A DNA stretch of 64,000 nucleotides from assembly GCF_023206215.1 (NCBI RefSeq), contig NZ_CP065800.1, positions 248,001-312,000 of the forward strand, written 5' to 3'. Below, piece after piece: positions 34,606 through 42,907 of this stretch (position 1 is the first letter of the stretch; each line of letters begins with the position of its first letter). The DNA comes from Butyrivibrio fibrisolvens (GTDB taxonomy: Bacteria; Bacillota; Clostridia; Lachnospirales; Lachnospiraceae). The notes under the pieces were generated by a model. It saw only the letters and a list, made by a program, of their open reading frames with translations, was not told the origin of the DNA and did no database searches. A program made the position numbers and the translations under genes.

Positions 34606-35361
34606 TTATATATAAAGCGCGCTGTCATACTCAAACGTTCTTAAGAACTTCCTTGCACGCTCTGTCTTAGGCTCTTTAAAAAATCCCTTAACATCCTCTG
34701 CCTCTTCAACGATCTCCCCGTTATCGAAGAAAAGGATCCTGTCTGCAACAGCCTCTGCAAAGCTCATCTCATGAGTTACTATAAGCATTGTAGAGCCTGA
34801 CTTGGCCAGTCTTAGCATTGTTTCAAGTACCTCGTGAACCATCTCAGGATCAAGAGCCGCTGTAACCTCGTCAAACAGCAGAACTTCCGGATGCATAAGA
34901 AGCGCTCTGACTATTGCAACTCGCTGTTTCTGACCGCCTGATAACTGGCGGGGGAAGTAGTCTTTTTTGTCAAGTAATCCAACTCTGTCTAAAAGCTCTG
35001 TAGCTTCCTTGACTACATCTTCCTTTTTTCTCTTCTGAACCTTGGTAGGAGCCAGCGTCAGGTTATCGATCACAGACAGATGAGGAAAAAGTTCATAGGA
35101 CTGAAACACCATTCCTATCTTCTGGCGAAGCTTCGTGATCTCTTTTTTGCCGGATTCTACAGGGAGTCCGTCCACAGTGATGACGCCGCCCTGAATCTCT
35201 TCAAGGCCGTTAAGGCAGCGCAGGAAGGTACTTTTACCACATCCGCTCGGGCCTATGATCACGACAACCTCTCCCTTATCCACCGAGAGATTTATATCTT
35301 TTAATACAACATTTGCGCCAAACTCTTTATGTAAATTCTTGACCTTTAATACTTCGCTCAC
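34606..35361 (-). CDS. Polar amino-acid ABC transporter ATP-binding protein
   Basis: A 251-residue GlnQ-type ATPase. Walker A is GPSGCGKSTFLRCLNGLE, the Q-loop MVFQSYELFPHLSV, the signature LSGGQKQRVAIVRAL, Walker B VLLFDEVTAALDPE and the switch VTHEMSFAEAVADR. The GTG at 35361 is chosen: it overlaps the permease stop (GTGA) and has GAGGTGGGCTCT upstream; the longer frame would run 50 bp into the permease gene. Final gene of the four-gene operon. Confidence 0.92.
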   Translation of the reverse strand: MSEVLKVKNLHKEFGANVVLKDINLSVDKGEVVVIIGPSGCGKSTFLRCLNGLEEIQGGVITVDGLPVESGKKEITKLRQKIGMVFQSYELFPHLSVIDNLTLAPTKVQKRKKEDVVKEATELLDRVGLLDKKDYFPRQLSGGQKQRVAIVRALLMHPEVLLFDEVTAALDPEMVHEVLETMLRLAKSGSTMLIVTHEMSFAEAVADRILFFDNGEIVEEAEDVKGFFKEPKTERARKFLRTFEYDSALYI

Positions 35362-36035
35362 AGAGCCCACCTCTTCTCTAAATATACTGACAGTCTGCTG
35401 ATAGGCCAGCAAACAAGAAAATAAAGCAAAAAGACAACTGCAAATACTCCAAATGCCGCATTTGGCGATGCCTTCCTGTTGGCCTCGATTATCTGCTGGG
35501 CAACCTTTAATACCTCTACGATTCCTATCATCATCACAAGCGATGTCGTCTTGATCATTCTGGTTATGAGATTTATAGAAAGAGGAATCAGCCTTCTGAT
35601 CGTCTGAGGCAGTATTACATATAGGTATGTCTGGAGCTTACTCATACCAAGTGCAAAGGATGATTCGAATTGTATCTTATTTATACTTTTGATAGATCCT
35701 CGTACCAGATCACCCATCTCTGCAGTTCCCCAGAAGCAGAACACGAATATAGCTGACGATTCTGCAGATAAGTCCCAGCCAAAGACTCTGGTGGTTCCAA
35801 AGTATACTATAAACAAAAGAACCATCTGTGGCATGATCCTGACTATCTCAAGATAAACTTTTAAAACTGCGCGAAGAACAGGATTTTTTAAAGTCATCAA
35901 AATTCCAACTAATAGACCAAGCAGTATGCTGATCACAACTGATATAAGGCTGATCCTGGCTGATACCCACAAACCCTGGAGAAGGCGAAGGAAGTTGGTT
36001 CCTTTAAATAAAACATCAATCCCCAAATCCTGCAT
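35358..36035 (-). CDS. Polar amino-acid ABC transporter permease (second)
   Basis: A 225-residue permease of the HisM/GlnP group with about five membrane segments. The start of the conserved domain is LLQGLWVSARISLISVVISILLG, and the EAA loop SFALGMSKLQTYLYVILPQTIRRLIPLSIN is clear at about 140-170. ATG at 36035 follows AGGAGG. It overlaps the first permease by 20 bp and the ATPase by 4 bp, so the three are coupled. It forms a heterodimer with the other permease. Confidence 0.92.
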   Translation of the reverse strand: MQDLGIDVLFKGTNFLRLLQGLWVSARISLISVVISILLGLLVGILMTLKNPVLRAVLKVYLEIVRIMPQMVLLFIVYFGTTRVFGWDLSAESSAIFVFCFWGTAEMGDLVRGSIKSINKIQFESSFALGMSKLQTYLYVILPQTIRRLIPLSINLITRMIKTTSLVMMIGIVEVLKVAQQIIEANRKASPNAAFGVFAVVFLLYFLVCWPISRLSVYLEKRWAL

Positions 36036-36675
36036 AGCGAAGCCTCCTTTCCAAAGCAGAACCAAGAATGGATACCGGAAGCAGCATTATCAGATAGAAG
36101 ACTACCAGAAGGAATAAGCATTCTATAGTTTTGGCATACATTCCGATAAGGTCCTTGGCTGTAAACATCAGGTCCATAAGGCTTATGGTTGAAAAAACCG
36201 ATGTCTCTTTTAACAAAAAGATGACATTTGCAAGAAGTCCGGGAATGCTTATGGATACTGCCTGAGGCAGGATTACATAGAAAAATGTCTGCTCTTTGGA
36301 CATACCAAGACTAAGTGCACTCTCTGTCTGGATAACAGCGATCGACTCAAGACCGCTTCTAAAACTTTCTATCATATAAGCACCACCCAAAAGTCCAAGT
36401 CCCAGAACTCCGCAGGTCTGGGCTGTAATCTTTATTCCTACCTTGGGCAGAGCAAAATACAAGAAGAAAAGCTGTACCAGAAGTGGTGTGTTCCTAAAAA
36501 GCTCGATATATATTCCTATTATATTTTTTAAAATCCTCACCTTAAAATGTAAGATGGCAGCGCCCGCAAGGCCTATCAAAAGGCTCAAGGCGATGCCCTG
36601 CCATCCTATCTTAAGAGTAAGGAGAAGCGCATCCTTATATAAAGGAAGATAGCTTTCTATAACCGCATAGTCCAT
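36016..36675 (-). CDS. Polar amino-acid ABC transporter permease (first)
   Basis: A 219-residue HisQ/GlnP-type permease. Landmarks: DALLLTLKIGWQGIALSLLIG at the start, YIELFRNTPLLVQLFFLYFALP (about 56-77) and the EAA loop SALSLGMSKEQTFFYVILPQAVSISIPG. The N-terminus starts near the ATG at 36675, and the 20-bp overlap with the second permease is normal for such operons. Confidence 0.92.
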   Translation of the reverse strand: MDYAVIESYLPLYKDALLLTLKIGWQGIALSLLIGLAGAAILHFKVRILKNIIGIYIELFRNTPLLVQLFFLYFALPKVGIKITAQTCGVLGLGLLGGAYMIESFRSGLESIAVIQTESALSLGMSKEQTFFYVILPQAVSISIPGLLANVIFLLKETSVFSTISLMDLMFTAKDLIGMYAKTIECLFLLVVFYLIMLLPVSILGSALERRLRYAGFGD

Positions 36676-36782
36676 TACTCAGTTTCCCTTTATGGTTTTT
36701 CGTTCATCTTTGGTTCTAATGCACTATTGATCACTAATTTTAAAGTGTCATGCAAAAATTCATATTTTAAAGCAAATGTCTA

Positions 36783-37691
36783 TTATTGTTTGGAAGGTTC
36801 AAGTACGAGTGTATCTTCATAATCTGCGCCATATGTATCAAGAAGTGTAGCTTCATAATCTGCATGGAAGAAGTTCTCACTGCCAAGTGCTACAAGCTCG
36901 TCGTTAAGCCATGCAAGGAGAGTTTCATTACCCTTAGTAACAGCAGGTGCGATTGTATCCTGATCACCAAGTGAAGGTATACCTACAACATAGCCTTCGT
37001 TCTCAAGAGAAAAAGCTATAACCTCTGTATTATCATTAGCCCATGCAACACCGTTGCCGTTCTCAAATGCTGTCTTAGCTTCTGCATATGCATCATACTT
37101 CTGAAGCTTGATATCAGGATAGTTCTTGGTAAGATATGTCTCTGCTGTGGTTCCGGAGATAACGATAACCTGATCATCAACGCCTATACTATCAAGACTG
37201 TCTACTACAGCACCCTCAGGTGATACAACACCAAGAGCTACATTCATGTATGGAAGAGCAAAATCAACTTCCTGTGCTCTCTCTTCTGTAACAGTGAAGT
37301 TAGCAAGGATTATATCAACCTTACCTGTCTGAAGATACTCAATTCTGTTAGCTGCTTCTGTAGATACATAATTAATCTCAACTCCAAGATCCTGACCCAG
37401 TCTCTCTGCAAGGTATACATCATAGCCTGCATAATCACCATTTTCATCAACATATCCAAATGGGCTCTTGTCTGAGAATACACCGATGTTGATCACACCA
37501 CTCTCCTTGATCTGGTCAAGTGTTCTATATCCATCTGAAGAACTCTCTGTATTATCTGTATCTGCTGAAACTGTATTATTAGCTGCATCACTACCTGCTG
37601 CGCTTGTAGATGAGCAAGCTGTAAGTCCTGTCATTGCAAGTGCGCTCACAAGAGCAAGTCCAGTTACTTTGTTAAATAGATTCTTCTTCAT
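36783..37691 (-). CDS. Polar amino-acid binding lipoprotein
   Basis: A 302-residue SBP_bac_3 lipoprotein. The signal is MKKNLFNKVTGLALVSALAMTGLTACSS with lipobox LTAC (Cys26). The ligand domain begins INIGVFSDKSPFGYVDENGDYAGYDVYLAERL, with the conserved KVDIILANFTVTEERAQEVDFALPY (about 130-155). The transported amino acid cannot be told from the sequence. A GGAGGACAAATATT site precedes it, and its promoter includes a palindrome at 37752-37770. Confidence 0.92.
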   Translation of the reverse strand: MKKNLFNKVTGLALVSALAMTGLTACSSTSAAGSDAANNTVSADTDNTESSSDGYRTLDQIKESGVINIGVFSDKSPFGYVDENGDYAGYDVYLAERLGQDLGVEINYVSTEAANRIEYLQTGKVDIILANFTVTEERAQEVDFALPYMNVALGVVSPEGAVVDSLDSIGVDDQVIVISGTTAETYLTKNYPDIKLQKYDAYAEAKTAFENGNGVAWANDNTEVIAFSLENEGYVVGIPSLGDQDTIAPAVTKGNETLLAWLNDELVALGSENFFHADYEATLLDTYGADYEDTLVLEPSKQ

Positions 37692-37751
37692 AATATTTGT
37701 CCTCCTTTTATTAACGGCTGTTTTATAGCTTTTTGATGTTTAAACTATATT

Positions 37752-37798
37752 TCCTATCGACTTAGTAGGATATTATCACAAAAAAGAAATCAGGTCAA
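37752..37798 (-). promoter_or_regulatory. Promoter and palindrome of the polar amino-acid ABC operon
   Basis: On the minus strand TTGACC (37793-37798), 17 nt, TAATAT (37770-37775). The palindrome TCCTA-N9-TAGGA (37752-37770) begins at the -10 and covers the start site, where a repressor could bind. The -35 lies inside the terminator hairpin of the gene before it. Confidence 0.6.
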
Positions 37799-37809
37799 CA
37801 ACCTGATTT
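37778..37809 (-). terminator. Terminator of the HTH/DUF3990 operon
   Basis: On the minus strand AAATCAGGT pairs with ACCTGATTT, followed by CTTTTTTGTG. It lies about 30 bp after the HTH gene stop. Confidence 0.8.
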
Positions 37810-37837
37810 CGATTTTTTTAAAATGTTTTTGTAAAGG

Positions 37838-38476
37838 TTACATCTCGCACAAATCTTTCACATCACATTTCAAAACTCTGCTAAGAGCTAAAACAGTTGC
37901 AACGGACGCCTTATTTATATCCTTTGCTCCTATCTCATACTGCTGCAGAGTCCTTAGATTAACTCCGGATTCACTTGCAAGCTGGCTTTGAGACATCCCA
38001 AGAAGCTTTCTATATGCCTGAATCCGTCTGACCGAAGCCATATTTTTAGCCTTTTCGTTTATATATTCAACAACTTTTTCCTCATCCATTTCATGATAGG
38101 GATGATATTTCATTCGCAGCTGCGCAGGCGTAATGATTCTCTGGATTTCTTTAAATGTTTTACCAGATTCCCATTGATAATAAGCAAGCACCCATCCCGT
38201 CCAGTATTCTTTTGTTGGTTCTGAATATGACAGATCGATTTTTTTCAGACTATCATCTCCATATATCTTTGAAACAACACATTCAACCAGCTCTGTGCCT
38301 GATTTACCTGCAACATACCTTGGATTACCCACTTCAAACTGAGCCGCTATACCTGAATTAATAAATAGATGCATGAAAAAATCGATCTCAAATCCGTAAT
38401 CATTCACCGCTACATCAAATGCATCTGCCAGATTCATCATCGCATCACTTAGATACAGTTGATCATATGCATGCAT
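37838..38476 (-). CDS. XRE-type HTH protein, probable antitoxin partner
   Basis: A 212-residue protein. The N-terminal 130 residues form an alpha/beta domain without a familiar motif, including YWTGWVLAYYQWESGKTFKEI. The C-terminal third is a Cro/C1 helix-turn-helix: VRRIQAYRKLLGMSQSQLASESGVNLRTLQQYEIGAKDINKASV (about 148-192). It follows the DUF3990 gene with a 4-bp gap. An HTH protein tightly coupled to a small predicted toxin, with a palindrome over the promoter, fits an antitoxin that represses its own operon. The order (toxin first) is the less common one. Confidence 0.82.
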   Translation of the reverse strand: MHAYDQLYLSDAMMNLADAFDVAVNDYGFEIDFFMHLFINSGIAAQFEVGNPRYVAGKSGTELVECVVSKIYGDDSLKKIDLSYSEPTKEYWTGWVLAYYQWESGKTFKEIQRIITPAQLRMKYHPYHEMDEEKVVEYINEKAKNMASVRRIQAYRKLLGMSQSQLASESGVNLRTLQQYEIGAKDINKASVATVLALSRVLKCDVKDLCEM

Positions 38477-38480
38477 AAAT

Positions 38481-39134
38481 CTATTTCTCCCTTCTCATCA
38501 GATCTACCAGATATACGCCATCTCTATCAATAGTATTTGAAATATTGTAAAAACTATCCCTAGCACTTTTATCTCTGGACATTTTCTTGGGATAATAAGA
38601 GGCATTATCAACCTGAATAGCTTCAATAAACTTTAATTTAGAAAAAGCTTTTTTACTCTTAATAAAGTATTGTGTTCCAAGTTCGCCAAGGTACATTGCT
38701 TTTTCTAACTGAGCTATACTGATAGTATTTGAGATGAATGCTCTGGCAAAAGAAAAATAAGAATCATCTGCCCTATATCCCAATATAAGATCATAATCTT
38801 CTAAATCCACATGATAATGGTTCTTTAAATAATCAAGACCATCTTGAGCAATAGGACTATTAATATTAACGTTACGATGCTCCAACAATACAGTCAGCCA
38901 ATGCAAAATAGAATAATCCTTACTGTTAAGATCCAGAATCCTAAGTCCATCAATATCTATTTCATAAGAATTGACAAAACCAGGCCTTTCATCATCTACA
39001 GCCCATTCTTTGGCAAGTTCTAAATGCTTTGTGCAATAAAAACCCTGTCCATAATCATTGCTTATCTTCCCACCTGTTAAAACGGGCTTTTTAATAATTT
39101 TCTCTGAACCGTGATATAAAATGATCTTTTCCAT
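38481..39134 (-). CDS. DUF3990 protein, predicted ADP-ribosyltransferase-like toxin
   Basis: A 217-residue protein. It begins MEKIILYHGSEKI, then GGKISNDYGQGFYCTKHLELAKEWAVD (about 20-46). YHGS followed by Y/F-G-Q-G-F-Y-C-T matches the His and Tyr/Ser motifs of the ADP-ribosyltransferase fold in DUF3990 members; later EYxID-like blocks such as SYEIDIDGLRILDL follow. A C-terminal Glu expected for catalysis cannot be assigned with certainty. The ATG at 39134 is chosen because AGGAG lies 6 nt ahead; the ATG at 39140 would touch it. NAD-dependent modification of a host target is inferred from the fold only. Confidence 0.78.
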   Translation of the reverse strand: MEKIILYHGSEKIIKKPVLTGGKISNDYGQGFYCTKHLELAKEWAVDDERPGFVNSYEIDIDGLRILDLNSKDYSILHWLTVLLEHRNVNINSPIAQDGLDYLKNHYHVDLEDYDLILGYRADDSYFSFARAFISNTISIAQLEKAMYLGELGTQYFIKSKKAFSKLKFIEAIQVDNASYYPKKMSRDKSARDSFYNISNTIDRDGVYLVDLMRREK

Positions 39135-39144
39135 AAACATCTCC

Positions 39145-39198
39145 TATACTTCTCTGGAAGTATAATTATATTATAACTCTGTAGAAGTATAGTTGCAA
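39145..39198 (-). promoter_or_regulatory. Promoter with operator palindrome for the DUF3990/HTH pair
   Basis: On the minus strand TTGCAA (39193-39198), 17 nt, TATAAT (39170-39175). TATACTTC-N4-GAAGTATA (39145-39164) is a perfect 8-bp inverted repeat between the -10 and the RBS, and a further half site CTATACTTCTACAGAG lies within the spacer. Confidence 0.65.
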
Positions 39199-39226
39199 TT
39201 TGTGGAATGAAGTAAGTGAATTATCT

Positions 39227-39314
39227 AATGAAGTGTAGTGTATTTTGTAGTGAAGCACTGTGAAGTTTTTAGTGAAGTATAGTGTAGTTTTTAGTGAAGT
39301 GCTGTGAAGTTTTT
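39227..39314. repeat. Four tandem 22-bp repeats
   Basis: Units start at 39227, 39249, 39271 and 39293, each of the form AGTGAAGTNNNGTGNAGTTTTT. They end 2 bp before the -35 of the next gene, which is followed by a reverse copy, AACTTCACTG. Each unit contains two GTGAAGT-like half sites 10-11 bp apart, so a protein could bind one face of the helix. Confidence 0.85.
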
Positions 39315-39315
39315 G

Positions 39316-39344
39316 TTTACAACTTCACTGTATTTTTTTATAAT
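39316..39344 (+). promoter_or_regulatory. Promoter of the AlbA_2/ATPase gene
   Basis: TTTACA (39316-39321), 17 nt, TATAAT (39339-39344), 32 nt ahead of the ATG. GGGAGG lies before the start codon. Confidence 0.7.
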
Positions 39345-39376
39345 TTAGATATAAAGACATTTGGGAGGCTTCCAAT

Positions 39377-40840
39377 ATGCGCATAGAAGAGCTATTTCCA
39401 GAATATGGTTTAGAAGATAAAAATACTGAATATAAAGGGATAATCAAAGAAGGAAAAAGTGATAAAGGAAAAAATCTTGAAATAGGTTGGCTCAAGACAA
39501 TTGTGGCATTTGCAAACACTGAAGGTGGTAAATTAATCATTGGCGTTGAGGATGACACACATAAAATTGTAGCCTTGGACAAAAAAACTGCTGATAAGAT
39601 CATCTTGATGATACATCGCCAGATAAAAGAACGAATCGATCCGGAAATTCCTTATGATATAAAAGGAATCAATGCAGTAACTGGCAGCGAACCAAGATAC
39701 ATTATAGAAGTGACAGTAGAAAAGAGTAAGAATTTACCAGTGTCACTACACGAATACGGACTGCTTGGTATATATGTACGAAATTATGGGCGCACCGATA
39801 TTGCCACATCTGAGCAGATTAAAGATCTTATCCTTATGAGCGATAATACCCCTTTCGACACTGCTTCAACAGGTATCCCTTATATTGAGAACAATTATAA
39901 AAAGCTTCATTTAGTTGCCGAGGAACGAAAATCCAAGATTACAGAAAAAGAGCTTATATCCAAAGGTGCTATTACAGAAACCAAGATAGTATCTAAAGGC
40001 ATGCAACTTTTTGCAGATGATTATGATGGTTTAAGAACAAAACTTGTTGCTACTGTCTGGCCCGGATTAACCAAGGGTGGCTCTATCGTCACAGCTTCAG
40101 AAGAGTACACTGGCAATATACTATCCGTACTTGAAAAAGCGATCAGTTTCATTAACTCACATTCAGCAAATGGATTTAGAAAAGTGGATACCAAAACTGT
40201 GCCATATATAGCATATCCCGCCAGAGCTGTCACAGAAGGTGTAGTCAATGCTATCGGACACAGAAACTACTATATGCATGGTACTCAAATTGAGATAAAT
40301 ATTTTTCCGGACAGACTTGAAATAACTTCTCCCGGAGCGCTTTTAGGTGTACGAGAACTCTATAAAGAGAAAAATATTGCTTCTATTATCCCTCGTAGAA
40401 GGAATGATATTATTTGCAATATTTTAGAGATGTGTAAATACATGGAGAAAAAAGGCTCTGGATTTGATTTTATAGAAGAAGACTATGCAAAAGCCGGTGA
40501 AGAATTTGCACCATTTATAACCGCAGATGCAAATTCATTTACATTGACCTTGCCAGATCTAACATTTGAAAAAGGCGTCATTGATATTACCGCTGAATCA
40601 CCAGATGTATATGTAGAAGAAATACTGGAAGGAAAAAACGATCTGAAAATCTTATCATATTGCTATAACACTAAGCACACCGTTAAGGAAATCGCCACTA
40701 AGATAGGCGTTACTCCATCAACTTATTTTAGGAGCAAGGTAATTGATAGATTGGTGAACTCTGGAATGCTTATTGAAATAAAGAATCCAACAGCCAGTAT
40801 GTATACTGCCAATTTAGAAAAAGTAAAATTGAAAATTTAA
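39377..40840 (+). CDS. AlbA_2 (Schlafen-like) DNA-binding protein with GHKL-type ATP-binding domain
   Basis: A 487-residue protein. Residues about 10-130 are an AlbA_2 domain: NTEYKGIIKEGKSDKGKNLEIGWLKTIVAFANTEGGKLIIGVEDD, IRRQIKERI-like helix and GIYVRNYGRTDIAT. Residues about 280-400 are the HATPase_c_4 domain: AVTEGVVNAIGHRNYYMHGTQIEINIFPDRLEITSPGALLG. A winged-helix end follows (KEIATKIGVTPSTYFRSKVIDRLVNSGML). These proteins are annotated as regulators or helicase-like and also occur in defence islands. The tandem repeats directly upstream suggest autoregulation. Confidence 0.88.
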   Translation: MRIEELFPEYGLEDKNTEYKGIIKEGKSDKGKNLEIGWLKTIVAFANTEGGKLIIGVEDDTHKIVALDKKTADKIILMIHRQIKERIDPEIPYDIKGINAVTGSEPRYIIEVTVEKSKNLPVSLHEYGLLGIYVRNYGRTDIATSEQIKDLILMSDNTPFDTASTGIPYIENNYKKLHLVAEERKSKITEKELISKGAITETKIVSKGMQLFADDYDGLRTKLVATVWPGLTKGGSIVTASEEYTGNILSVLEKAISFINSHSANGFRKVDTKTVPYIAYPARAVTEGVVNAIGHRNYYMHGTQIEINIFPDRLEITSPGALLGVRELYKEKNIASIIPRRRNDIICNILEMCKYMEKKGSGFDFIEEDYAKAGEEFAPFITADANSFTLTLPDLTFEKGVIDITAESPDVYVEEILEGKNDLKILSYCYNTKHTVKEIATKIGVTPSTYFRSKVIDRLVNSGMLIEIKNPTASMYTANLEKVKLKI

Positions 40841-40869
40841 AAGATTTTCATAGAATGCAACTAAACATT

Positions 40870-40894
40870 AAAAGCCCTCGTTCAGAGGGCTTTT
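40870..40894. terminator. Bidirectional terminator
   Basis: AAAAGCCCTC pairs with GAGGGCTTTT around a 5-nt loop. T-tracts exist on both strands. It separates convergent genes. Confidence 0.85.
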
Positions 40895-40910
40895 ATACTT
40901 ATGACATTTT

Positions 40911-40930
40911 TATTTGACGCGCGTCAAATA
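40911..40930. repeat. 20-bp palindrome, copy 1
   Basis: TATTTGACGCGCGTCAAATA is a perfect palindrome, located 15 bp after the stop of the orphan membrane gene. Exact second copy at 42863-42882. Confidence 0.85.
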
Positions 40931-40944
40931 GCTTTATCTTGTAA

Positions 40945-42657
40945 CTATTCTATAACAAAGTATTCTCCATCAGTTTTAATAGTGATCGTATCTCCAACAT
41001 TTACAAGCAACATATCGATAACATCTACATATAACGCTTTATAAATTTTGTTATTCTCATCAACAATGTAAATATAAGTGTTACCGCTCTCTACAATAGT
41101 TTCTATTTTTATAATAGTAATCTGCTTCGTTGGGGCATCAGACAAATCCTTAGAAATCGGTTTTGTCTCTGGTGTTGCTGTACTCGTTGTGTTCTCTGTA
41201 TTTGCTTCTTCTACAGATAGTGTCCCATTAAGAAGTGCCTTATAGTTAGCAATACAATCCTCCTGAGTTGTAGCTGTAGCAACCAGATTGTACTGCTCAA
41301 CATTTACTGCTGCATACATTTTTACTAAGCCGGCATTATCTTTTAGCACCATTATATAGGTTGGATTATTATCAACCAGAATAAGTGATGGAAATGATGC
41401 AACATACCCCTTTTCCTGAATCTCACCCTCAGCTGCTGCCATAGCTGAAAATTCATCAGCGCCTGTACATGGTATAAATAGTGTTTCTTCTGTTCGTTCA
41501 TTTGAAAGAATGAAACCTATGTTAGAACTGTCTGAATTTACAGAAGTAACACCTGTATATATCCAGATATCTCCATCTTTGGCCACATACCCATAGTCAG
41601 AAACACTATCTGAATCTGAAGATTCTGTAATCTTCTTACATCCAACCTGCCCAAACTTTGAATTCCAATAACCGCCATTAAGCTGAGCATAATAATTGTA
41701 CTGCTTACAGATTAGATCTCCTTTGAATACCACATCTACCCATGTAGGAATTTCATCAAGACTAAGCTTTTGGGTTTCACCATTAAACGGATTAACCAGT
41801 ATACAGCCAGTCACCTGTTTACCATCGAATAATCCAAATTGCTGCTCGTATACTGAATACACGTACCAGGGTGTTCCCTCTTCATCTATTTCAAAATGGC
41901 CATTAGAAAATATGGTAGTAGGATACGTAAATCTTACGTGGCGTTTTAAATTCTGACTAAAGCAAGCTGATGGAACATACTTCATTCCTTCATCCAATGC
42001 CACATATTCCGCATCCATATTGACTGGATCAACAGTAACATATCCAGGAATACCTGTATCTTTGTTTTTCAGCCACTTAAAAAAGTCCGCATATTTTAAA
42101 GGTGCAGTTTTGATTGGGCAGCCCTGAAAATCTATCTGGGTATAACCTGCCACATCATACTGGCTGACAACATTTGATAATGCACCAATTTCTCTATCAC
42201 CAAGTTTGGTTGCTGACTTAGTATCCATCAAAGCAATGGAACTTGTTCCTTCCGCAGAAGGTATTTCTGATACATCAGCCTCAGTTACAGTTATAAGCTC
42301 ACTATATTTCTTGGAATGAAAGATTTCGCCTTCAGCAAAGAAAGACAAAATAAACATCGAAGCAAATATCCCAAGAGCAACTCTAAATCCAATACTTTTG
42401 AACATATATTTAATCAGAGTCATACTTTGATTATCTTTACTGGAGCCAGTTGAAATCACTCGAAGAGATCTTTCTTTTGGGCGTCTTCCCTGCTCTTTTG
42501 AAATTCCAAACATCTCAATAGTTCCGTAAAACATGGCTACTGAGATTGCAAAAAACCACAGCCCCTCACTATGAATGTTCAGAGCCGGGGTGGTCTTGTA
42601 ATACCACAGCGGAATAAAAAACATTGTAGCTATGCCGCTTTTAATATGCTTATTCAT
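40945..42657 (-). CDS. Large membrane-anchored protein, function unknown
   Basis: A 570-residue protein with no family I can name. Two closely spaced N-terminal membrane segments (about 8-22 and 30-48) and a third at 88-108 are followed by a large outer domain (about 110-460). It is beta-rich, with repeated aromatic and Gly turns, such as GKQVTGCILVNPFNG, YGYVAKDGDIWIYTGVTSV and YVASFPSLILVDNNPTYIMVLKDNAG. After a Thr-rich linker a small OB-like domain ends it (TIIKIETIVESGNTYIYIVDENNKIYKALYVDVIDMLLVNVGDTITI). Similar proteins without assigned function are known to me from Clostridia. Palindromes lie on both sides. Confidence 0.8.
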   Translation of the reverse strand: MNKHIKSGIATMFFIPLWYYKTTPALNIHSEGLWFFAISVAMFYGTIEMFGISKEQGRRPKERSLRVISTGSSKDNQSMTLIKYMFKSIGFRVALGIFASMFILSFFAEGEIFHSKKYSELITVTEADVSEIPSAEGTSSIALMDTKSATKLGDREIGALSNVVSQYDVAGYTQIDFQGCPIKTAPLKYADFFKWLKNKDTGIPGYVTVDPVNMDAEYVALDEGMKYVPSACFSQNLKRHVRFTYPTTIFSNGHFEIDEEGTPWYVYSVYEQQFGLFDGKQVTGCILVNPFNGETQKLSLDEIPTWVDVVFKGDLICKQYNYYAQLNGGYWNSKFGQVGCKKITESSDSDSVSDYGYVAKDGDIWIYTGVTSVNSDSSNIGFILSNERTEETLFIPCTGADEFSAMAAAEGEIQEKGYVASFPSLILVDNNPTYIMVLKDNAGLVKMYAAVNVEQYNLVATATTQEDCIANYKALLNGTLSVEEANTENTTSTATPETKPISKDLSDAPTKQITIIKIETIVESGNTYIYIVDENNKIYKALYVDVIDMLLVNVGDTITIKTDGEYFVIE

Positions 42658-42760
42658 ACAAATAATACCTCCATATCAATGTCCTAGAATGGATGACAAT
42701 TTTCAATCAAACGTCATTCAGTAAAGACACCAAGATATAGTAACATATTTTTTGATTTTG

Positions 42761-42856
42761 GGAATTTTATAAAAAATGGAATTTTGTGATTTATTGATCC
42801 AAAATGCTGGGAATTTTGTGATTTTTCAGCCCTAAATACCAGGAATTTTGTGATTG
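42761..42856. repeat. Direct repeats of GGAATTTTGTGATT with 32-bp period
   Basis: GGAATTTTGTGATT occurs at 42778, 42810 and 42842, exactly 32 bp apart, with a partial copy GGAATTTTAT at 42761. They lie about 100-200 bp upstream of the orphan membrane gene start. The spacers differ. Confidence 0.75.
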
Positions 42857-42862
42857 CAAGTG

Positions 42863-42882
42863 TATTTGACGCGCGTCAAATA
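42863..42882. repeat. 20-bp palindrome, copy 2
   Basis: TATTTGACGCGCGTCAAATA, identical to copy 1. It lies just after the 32-bp repeats in the divergent intergenic region. Confidence 0.85.
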
Positions 42883-42907
42883 TTGTTTTATCATTATTGT
42901 GTGTTCA

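Noticed and set aside
39227..39314. CRISPR array.
   Set aside because: Units are contiguous 22-bp tandem repeats without unique spacers and no cas genes are present.
42761..42856. CRISPR or plasmid-type iterons.
   Set aside because: Only three short repeats, with 18-bp spacers, and no cas or replication gene nearby.
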